A DNA stretch of 64,000 nt from Vesta saturnalis (Eukaryota; Arthropoda; Insecta; Coleoptera; Lampyridae): contig JARFJB010001965.1 of assembly GCA_036346205.1 (NCBI GenBank), positions 4,481,501 through 4,545,500 on the forward strand. Reading direction: 5' to 3'. The notes beneath the pieces are model-generated. The model saw nothing but the letters and a program-made list of their open reading frames with translations, was not told the DNA's origin and ran no database searches. Made by a program: the position numbers and the translations under genes. Shown here piece by piece: positions 56,373-64,000 of the stretch (positions are counted from its first letter, which is position 1; every line of letters begins with the position of its first letter).

Positions 56373-57085
56373 CCAAAGAAAGCTTCAAAATAAAACATAC
56401 CGGGTGTAAATCTCCCTGTAACTTTTGAACGGGTCGTTAGATTTTGTTCAAATTTTGGTGTGCTATATTAGTGCCAGTTTGGGATTTTTTACATAAAAAA
56501 CAATATGACCGACTTCCGGTTTCACCGGAAATGACGCAAAATCTGCCAATTTAAATAGAACACCCTGTATATTTTTACATATTTGGATTCTACGACTTCA
56601 AATACATACAGTTTATCTGTCAAATGTCAACCCAAACGCCATTTTAATATTATTTTTTTCAATATTTTTTTAATTTTAGATCGTTATGATTTATTTATGA
56701 ATTTATAACTAATTGACGTAGAATTACCCCCACGATATTATTTTTCCTAATAATTAATTTTTGTGGAGTTTGTTAACGATTAAGTTTAAAAATTACTGTT
56801 TTTTAACTGAAACTCACTTTTCCCAATAGAAACATACATGGGCCACCCTGTATATTACATGGCTCTTTCAAGTACCAGTAAAACGATGTACATAGTAATT
56901 TCCCGAGTTCTTAAATAAAGCAGTAATTTTTAATTTTCTAATTTTTATTAACACAGCATGCTCGTGTAGTCGACTCTTTCAAAGTAATGTAAAAGATTTT
57001 TGCTTAATTAAAAAAAATAAATACATATTCTAATAATTTAGGTGAAAAGAGTACACAGACATACAATATTTAAGTTTCTCTTTAA

Positions 57086-57123
57086 TTAATTATGTTCTAA
57101 AAATGTCCACCACCCTCTTCCAA
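57086..57123 (-). pseudogene. Last codons of a transposase in the palindrome centre
   Basis: On the minus strand the spacer reads EEGGGHF then a stop. This is the conserved C-terminal end of Tc3/DUF4817-type transposases (ENGGHFQHLL, EGGGHFEHLL). It suggests the palindrome derives from a full element that lost all but the end of its gene. Confidence 0.5.
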
Positions 57124-57539
57124 ACAGAAAATTATTAGAATATGTGTTTATTTTTTTTAATTAACCAAACATATTTTACATTACTTTGGCAGAGTTGGCT
57201 TCAGGAGCATGTTCTGTTAATAAAAATTAGAAAATTAAAAATTACTGCTTTATTTAGGAAATTACTATGTTGTTACACTGGTACTTGAAAGAGCTATTTA
57301 GTATACAGGGTAGCCCATGTATGTTTCTATTGGGAAAAGTGAGTTTCAGTTAAAAACCGTAATTTTTAAATTTAATTGTTAAAAAACTTCACAAAAATTA
57401 ATTATTAGGAAAAATAATATTGTCAATTATCTATTATCTATAATTTCGATGACGTCCTAACGATTTAAAATTAAAAAATATAAAAAAAATTAAAATAGCG
57501 CTTGAGTTGACATTTGACAGATGAACTGTATGTATTTGA

Positions 57540-57737
57540 TATGAAAATGTAAACTTTCACCATTAACACTCATAATAAAATAATTATCTTTTTTTGGGGT
57601 TTTTAATGGTGTATTTAAATTATACAATCTAAACGTTTCGATAATACTTACGGTTATCTTCGTCAGTAGTAATATTTGTAAAAATTGTCAAAGATGTTGT
57701 AATTTTGTCAAAGTTGAAAAATTAAATTTAAATTTGA
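57540..57737 (-). mobile_element. Short Penelope-like terminal fragment inserted in one palindrome arm
   Basis: Present only in the right arm of the palindrome, interrupting the sequence that pairs with the left arm between GTATTTGA and AGCTGTAGAATC. ATTTGA-like sequence is found at both borders, a possible short target duplication. Contains hammerhead-like motif 3. Confidence 0.65.
57635..57666 (-). ncRNA. Hammerhead-ribozyme-like motif 3
   Basis: The minus strand reads CTGACGA, A, GATAA, an eleven-base loop, TTATC, GAAACG. Same arrangement as motifs 1 and 2, with a 5-bp stem. Confidence 0.48.
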
Positions 57738-57932
57738 AGCTGTAGAATCAAAATATGTGAAAATATGCAGGGTGTTCCTTTAACATCTTCAGCTTTTGCG
57801 TCATTTCCAGTGAAACCTGAAGTAGGCCATATTGTTTTTTATGTAAAAAATCCCAAACTGGCTCAAAAATTGAACAAACTGTGACGACCCATTCAAAAGT
57901 TACAGGGCTGGCCCCTATTTGATTTACACCCC

Positions 57933-60375
57933 TTACTCGTTTCTGTATTAGGCACAGCTGTTTAGTTAAATCACTTGTAGTTTTCTTCAATATTAAGTAC
58001 AACCAGACGGTTGAAGTAGTGGTATCCATTTATACACAAAAATTTGGAAGGGGATGGATTAATTAAACGTTATAAAAAATTGAAAATTCAGTTTTATTAT
58101 TTATTTTTAGAAGCTATCCCGGCCCGCTTTACTGCGCCTCTTAAAGAACAGAAAAAAAATACATGATGCAAAAACACTTCACGTGCCAATTTAATTTAAT
58201 TAAAATTGATTCACTCATTCCCCAGTTTATCACTACCTACTCCACACCATTTTTCCGATAAAAAAATTGATAACGAAAAAATCTTAACAGGTGTACGAAC
58301 AAAGTTTCATAGGAATCGAATGAATGATTTATTAATACATAAACGACAAACAAGCAAACGTTCACTTTTATAATATAAGATTTAATAAAGGAAAAACAGT
58401 ATTGGCAATTCTCGAAATCGTTAACTAATAGTTTTAAGAAAATAACTGCTTATACATTGTAAGATCTCCACGTGCTAACAAGCAATAATTGATATTACAA
58501 TTAAAATAAATAACGGCGTATACATTGAACCTAATCAGAGAAAGTTAAAACAAACAATATACATTTTTTAGTACTTCATCTTTGTATGTATTTCTTTTGA
58601 AATGTTACTGGCACGAGTGTATCGCGCTTGGCCGCTTGCGATATGTTCCGTATGAGTACCTGGGGGCATCACGCTCAACAAAACCGATCCTATCTCTTAG
58701 ATTTTTACTAATTTCCTTTAAAAAAAGGGATTTTTATATAATCTCCTAATTACTTGTTTTATTACAAGCAAATCGTAATAAACCAAGGTCAATTTATGTT
58801 AAAACACCATATACTGTTATTGTACCAGAATCAGTTACGTAAGAAGCAGTATATTGCGCAGGAAACGTGGGAATGTATTAAAAATATTAAAATAATGAAT
58901 TGAAGTGTATAAATTTGAAAAAAGTATGTGAAAAGTTTTACGTTTTTACGACATTTGTGTGGACTTTTATGCAGCAAAATGACTTTTTTTATTACTCATA
59001 CTTACATTGTAACCGGATCATTATTACACACTAAACAAGTGTGCCTTGTTTTCAAAAGTACTTATAATATTTCATGTTTTCTCTACAAGTAACACGCATA
59101 TTTTTCACATTAACCATCAATTTTACGTTATCCTTCAATATATTTATTTCTGTTTATTTATATACTACCAATTATTGACGTTACTGAATATTTGAGAGAA
59201 TGATTTTTACTTAATTTAAACTAAACGTTATCGTAAGCATACTATTACAAAAGGAATGCTGCCCATTTGATTACAATCATCTCTCGTGCGCTTTGTTAGT
59301 AACATAAAAAGTGATTTGTCAACTAGTCAAGAGTTTGTTTCAAGCTGCCAACATGATATTAAAGAGACAATCCTATTTCTTTGACTCTTTTACACTAAAA
59401 AATTTTGATGAATTGAAAACACTAATTTAACTCGGTTCAGTGCAATACATTTTAATTATGCAACGAGTGAGTGTAAAATTTATTCTGCAAGTAAATTTGC
59501 CAGTTTCTCAAAGTTCCTTGGTTATAGTGCTAAAAGTTTTAGGTAATTATTGCTCTAAACCAAGCAATTATGTAACTTTTGCTAAAATTATGATTGAAAA
59601 AACAGAAAACATAAACCACAGTAAATTTGATCTGGTATTATCTAGTACCTAAGGAAGTTACCTGATTCAAAAGTTGAAGTGACTGTGCAAACGAGATAGG
59701 ATATATGCATGTATAAACAAGTGCTATGTTATGGTGTTTTTAAAACATTTTCAGAAAAGTTACAATAAATAAATGCACATTTGTGTAATAAAATTAATTA
59801 GATATGTCGGAATGTTAAATCATGCAAATTATGCCGTATGATTTATTGCTAGGAGTGTTCGTGTTTGTAAATAAACCTTGATACTACACTGTGCAATGAT
59901 CTATAATGTAAATAAATACACCGAGAATATCAAGACGACCAACTTCCATCGTTTCCCTAACAATCTAGGATTATGATTTACGAAGTACATAGTATAAGAG
60001 TGATTATTTGCATATAAAGAATTATAACTTTAAATAAATAAAATTTAAATATATGACTCCACACTTTAGGCAAACAGCACAATATATAAATCTGTAACAA
60101 TATACTTAATGTTAACCGTTATTAAATTAATTATTTAATTAAAAAACAAACATTCAAAATATCACAGATTTACAACAAATTTCTAATAAAATAGTTTTTT
60201 TTTAATTCTTTAACACTGAACAATAGTTTTGCGCCCCGTTATAAAAAATATATTTTTGCGTACCACTTGTGTATGCGTTGAAGCCTCAACTCCCAATTAC
60301 CACACGTGTTGCACTCATGTATATCATTGTTTAACTGCAGTTCAAAATATGCAGGAATAATTTTGCAGTTATACA
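57933..60375. other. AT-rich interval, no gene recognised
   Basis: Read on both strands. Only short, unbiased ORFs (for example 59440-59652) without resemblance to known families. Confidence 0.45.
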
Positions 60376-60609
<234 letters not shown>

Positions 60610-61401
60610 CGGGTCTAACTTATAATAAGTAAAACAAAGACAGTTCACGTGCTAAGTGAGATAGAATACACAACAAACTGCTGATGCTGATGCCACACAT
60701 GCGTCTTCTGAGTAGGCTAGTATCAATGACACATTTAATAGCTACTGTCAACGAGAATTGAAAATCAGTGTTTTTGCAAGTCCGACACAATACTCATGTA
60801 TTCCACTGAAGAAAAAATACAGATTATTAAGTGGTATTATTCAGGAAGAACTGCACAAGAAATAATGGGCAGGTTTGCTTTAACCTTTGAAAACAGGCCA
60901 ATTTCATCAGAAAGTACGACTATGCGTAAATTTGTAAATTTGAAAGATGTGGATGTTTAAATAATTGTAGAAAATGCAGTGGCATTGATGGTTTTTCAGT
61001 AAGTAAGTAAGTTAAACCTTAAACTTGAGTTATACTATCAATGTTAATGTTAATGTTCTTGTTTGTAGCTCTCGTAAGTTTCTTCTTGGTTCTTCTTACG
61101 AGTAGTAATCGAACCATGTCATAAATTCGCAATTACAATAAACTTCGATGTTTGAGGTATTATCATTTAATGTGTAAAGTATTTAGTTAATAGTTTCAAA
61201 GAACACGCGACTTTTCAACATCATCTTAATTGCTTTGGTTTCGTTAGAAATATTTAATCTAGATTGAAGGAGACTTAAGTAGTTCATATTTTGTGCCTAC
61301 ATGCAAATATGTACAAGTGGCAACATCGGTAAAGTTATGTCTCTCTCACACTCATATAATGCTTATTGGGTGTCTTTCTAGCTTATTATAAGTTAGACCC
61401 G
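60610..61401 (+). mobile_element. Short DUF4817 element with perfect 20-bp TIRs
   Basis: CGGGTCTAACTTATAATAAG at 60610-60629 and its exact inverse CTTATTATAAGTTAGACCCG at 61382-61401. Length 792 bp, with a small coding remnant. The left TIR abuts a (TA)n tract. Likely an internally deleted Tc1/mariner-type element. Confidence 0.85.
60796..60960 (+). CDS. DUF4817 helix-turn-helix remnant (54 aa)
   Basis: MYSTEEKIQIIKWYYSGRTA, QEIMGRFALTFENRPISSES, TTMRKFVNLKDVDV. This is the DUF4817 DNA-binding domain at the N-terminus of an arthropod Tc1/mariner-type transposase (family E-K-x2-I-I-K-W-Y, F-x-N-R-P-x-P). The start ATG is at 60796; TAA at 60958 truncates it before the end of the domain. The catalytic domain is absent from the rest of the element, so it could at most bind TIRs. 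Whether it is translated is unknown. Confidence 0.65.
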   Translation: MYSTEEKIQIIKWYYSGRTAQEIMGRFALTFENRPISSESTTMRKFVNLKDVDV

Positions 61402-61408
61402 CAATAAT

Positions 61409-61990
61409 GTTTTTCCATACCTGTATATACATACAAATATGCATAAATACAAGGTGTCTCTAAAAGGTGCGGAATAAATGCTACCGTAAATTCCTGAGGC
61501 TAAAATATGACGATCTAACCCAACTTACCTCAGTCCAAAAGTGAACGATTTCAGAGATAAAGAATGTCAAAACTTCAATTTGGTTTTAGTTTTTCATAAA
61601 TTATTTATTAATAATTGCTGTATTGTCATAATATTCGACTAGGGGGGTTTTGTGGGTGAAACATTGTAAACTGCTTTCATTTTCATTGTAAAATTTAGAG
61701 GGCACCACCAGCGGTACTTCGCACACATCTAAAACGGAATAACTTTTTTGGGCCACACTGTATTTTACTTTTAAATCAAATTTCCTTATTCTCCAACGTC
61801 TTTTACCTAAAAAAGGTATACTTGATAAGAGTTGATTTGAGCAGCCGTTTATGAGATATCTGGTGTATGAACCTCCCTAGTTTAGATATGTAAGAGGAAG
61901 GAGAATCTTACCTAATATATACACAATTCAATAATTCGAATCTATAATCCCATAACTTTTATTATCACTCACCAAACTCAATCCGGTTTG
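61409..61990. other. Probable element 5' flank, non-coding
   Basis: ACAAGGTGTCTCTAAAAGGT at 61449 and GGGCCACACTGTATTTTA at 61741 look like opposite ends of a ~310-bp Tc1/mariner-type MITE. No ORF. Confidence 0.4.
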
Positions 61991-61994
61991 ATAG

Positions 61995-62760
61995 GGCCTC
62001 TAACAGGATTGTGCCATTACTCCCCGTGGCTTGGCTACTGCAATTATAAAGAAAACACAAGGAGTAACTCTGACTATGCAAATCTCAACTCACACTTTTA
62101 CAGTTATTCTAAAATTCTAAGATCAATCAGTTACTGTACACAATAGCTGCGTTTACCCTGTCGGACGAACAATGTCTATGAATCTGAGAATCTTTTAACA
62201 CCAGGTCCTTCACCCCCAGTTACGTATCCCCCAATGACTGCAGGAGTCTTCTAACGTCAAACCGAAGCAACAAGCTTTAAGTCCGAATACGTAGCTCCAA
62301 TGAACCAATGGAGGGCTTCTAACGTTGGGGGAAGGGCCCAGATTACCTAATCCTCTTGCATAACATGATGGGTGGCGAAGGCTCTCCTATGAAGACCAAC
62401 CACGTATCCTCCTGTGCATTAACCATCCTCCTCAAAGATACGGGTCTGCAAGGGTCTTCTAACAACAAACCAAGGCCACATGGTACATAGCATGGATACT
62501 GACCCTGTGTCTGAACATAACCTCAATGAGATAAAGAAGGCCCTCTAACGTCGGTCGAGACGCCCAGCAAGCACTTAACAAGATTAAGTATGCAGACCAA
62601 ATACGTATCCCCCATGCAATACAGAGGTTTACCAACCACAGACCAAGGTCACATACTACATGACATGGATACTGACCCCGTGCTTGAAAGTAACCCCCAC
62701 GAGATACAGGAGGCCCTCTAAGGCAGTATTTGAACTGTCCGTACGAACGCACATTAATTA
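61995..62760. repeat. Satellite-like tandem array, ~85/173-bp period
   Basis: GG-C-YTCTAAC recurs at roughly 80-90 bp steps (62008, 62250, 62307, 62454, 62541, 62709 among others). The clearest pair, starting ACCAAGGCCACATGGTACAT (62469) and ACCAAGGTCACATACTACAT (62642), repeats at 173 bp and continues ATGGATACTGACCC. Units are diverged. Ends blend into AT-rich DNA. Confidence 0.75.
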
Positions 62761-64000
62761 CCACGCAACATAACATCGTGCGCATCAAGCAATCATAGAT
62801 ACAAAACCGTAACATCTAACATTCGCACGCTTCTTAGTAAACATATCGTGTAATCATACATCATATCGTTAATAACAGCAATTACTGTCGTACTGACGCA
62901 TGCAAATTAATTACATGTAATAACACTAAATGTTTGTGTCAATAAACAATGCAAGAAAAATGATTACTCTATTTCTACAATAATAATGCAAGTTAGATAT
63001 GCTCACCTTTAACATGCAGAAAAACTAAAAACCTAAAACAAAAACTACCCCATCACGTAAACTTCGAAACACATAAGCACGCAGACTAAGAAACTAGAAA
63101 TAAGGTAAAGTTCAAACACAAAACATATCAGCCCATAAACATACGAACAAAGAAACAAGTTACTTGACATTTAAACATACATACACGCAAACCCTAAAAC
63201 AAATAAACTATCCCACAAGATGCTAAAACACCCAAACACCTCCATATAGGCATGTTTTCGGTGCGTCTTTGTAGAGTTTTGGTGGGTGTAGGAGCATGCT
63301 TGCGTATCTGTTTGGAGTGTACGCGTTTAGTTGTTTATTTGTTCGCTGAGTCCATCTGGAACGATAAAAATGTCTATGTAGAATATGATGGGAAGGATGT
63401 GTACCCAACGCCAGTCGGGGAAGCACCACCGCCCTTACCATGGGCTCCTTAATATTGGTTCTCCGATTTTCTGAGCTTGGTAAGCCAGTCACTCTCTTTG
63501 TATACTTAATCCATTCTCATCCTATCTGTCCTCTCGTGCTCGCTGCTTCCTATTGGATTCAACGTTCCAAGTTTAAAAAAGGACCGCCCTGGTTTCAAGC
63601 GCAGAAAATACCATACTTAAAATACTATCCTGTTCGGACGTCCGAGAAGACAGGAGCAAAGTGACTTCGGTCATCGAAAGTACCTGCATAGTTTGTGATC
63701 CATTATCGTAATATCAGCGGTATTAGGTCTAATATTAATGATGTTCACTAATATTTTAAACAATTACAATTTAACATTTGGTTTTGATCAGAAACATACA
63801 AAAGATCTGATTCACCCGACTTACAATTTCCGCAATACAATCTTCACCCTTCAAGAGAATTTATTTTGAGCATAAAAAATTCGTCGAGATTTGGTTCAAA
63901 CATTTTGCTTCTAATATTGTGAAATTCCACTGTTGCATCTATAGGTATCCGAATGACAGTAACATTCAAGACTTCTTCTGTTACCTTAGTTTGAAAGTTG
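62761..64000. other. Unassigned right end of window
   Basis: 62761-63230 is A/C-rich with no ORF. 63240-63660 is GC-richer and open on both strands (for example 63252-63452, ending TPVGEAPPPLPWAP), but I recognise no family; an ATTGGATT box (inverted CCAAT) at 63553 hints at a promoter or terminal repeat. 63661-64000 shows nothing. Confidence 0.35.

Larger units (their letters stand above)
56402..57932. mobile_element. 1.5-kb near-palindrome, collapsed long-TIR transposon
   Basis: The left arm (56402-57040) and right arm (57129-57932) are inverted copies. Ends: GGGTGTAAATCTCCCTGTAA against the right-hand CAGGGCTGGCCCC and GATTTACACCCC. Inside: AAAAAATCCCAAACTGGC with its inverse, ACTTCCGGTTTCACCGGAAA, ACACCCTGTATATTT, AAACTCACTTTTCCCAATAG, ACATGGGCCACCCTGTATAT, and the inverse of each. 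Centre spacer 88 bp. The right arm is ~195 bp longer because of an insertion at 57540-57737. Confidence 0.9.

Noticed and set aside
57748..58029. 93-residue minus-strand ORF
   Set aside because: Lies almost wholly in an arm of the palindrome and is not mirrored as coding in the other arm; non-coding TIR sequence.
63223..63492. Overlapping ORFs on both strands near the right end
   Set aside because: The GC-richer patch is open in several frames; nothing recognisable, so not called as a gene.

Overview
The window looks like a stretch of a large, AT-rich arthropod (most likely insect) genome made almost entirely of decayed transposable elements. I found no convincing host gene, no functional tRNA or rRNA gene and no CRISPR. 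The evidence for an insect-like host is the repertoire: RTE-type and Jockey/CR1-like LINEs, mariner and Tc1-like (DDE_3, DUF4817) elements, pogo/Tigger, hAT, a Mutator-like element, a Crypton, a Penelope-like element, tRNA-derived short retroposons, many small inverted-repeat elements and long (TA)n tracts. Family names come from motifs recognised by eye in translations; no database search was run.

Layout. 1-1.6 kb: 3' part of a LINE ORF1 (zinc knuckles) followed by (TA)n. 2.5-5.2 kb: a DDE_3 transposase relic, a 1.7-kb element with ~290-bp terminal inverted repeats (TIRs) around a DUF4817-type transposase, and a Cys-rich tail. 6.7-8.4 kb: a catalytically mutated mariner, a MITE and a minimal foldback SINE. 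8.8-13.5 kb: a hAT element with a Tigger inserted at the 3' end of its gene. 14.1-16 kb: an RTE LINE lacking its catalytic RT box. 16.7-20.1 kb: mariner and DUF4817 scraps, then DDE_3 element A carrying a MITE. 22-25 kb: a foldback element, a second RTE LINE (minus) and a 5S-rRNA-derived sequence. 25.6-27.7 kb: a Mutator-like element carrying a foldback SINE. 28-30.4 kb: a tRNA-like piece, a microsatellite, a LINE RT scrap and a mariner. 31.9-34.1 kb: element B, an inverted relative of A, carrying another foldback SINE. 35.7-38.9 kb: unassigned sequence with three CCAAT-type repeats. 38.9-42.6 kb: a second hAT, a Crypton and the largest foldback SINE. 45-49 kb: tandem repeats and hairpins. 49.3-54.6 kb: mariner-like element, Tigger and Penelope, with (TA)n tracts between them. 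56.2-57.9 kb: a MITE and a 1.5-kb palindrome. 60-63 kb: microsatellite, a small DUF4817 element and satellite-like DNA.

The most unusual signal is a family of tRNA-related retroposons in which four copies (8339, 25876, 33657, 42137) have 11-15 bp target-site duplications and share the same 3' tail. Each also begins with an inverted copy of its own interior, so every copy folds back on itself, with stems of very different length. Element A supplies a paralogous unoccupied site for the copy in element B. A second theme is long-TIR Tc1/mariner-like elements that collapse into near-palindromes. A third is three hammerhead-ribozyme-like motifs (CUGANGA, stem, GAAA), one of them beside a Penelope-like coding relic.
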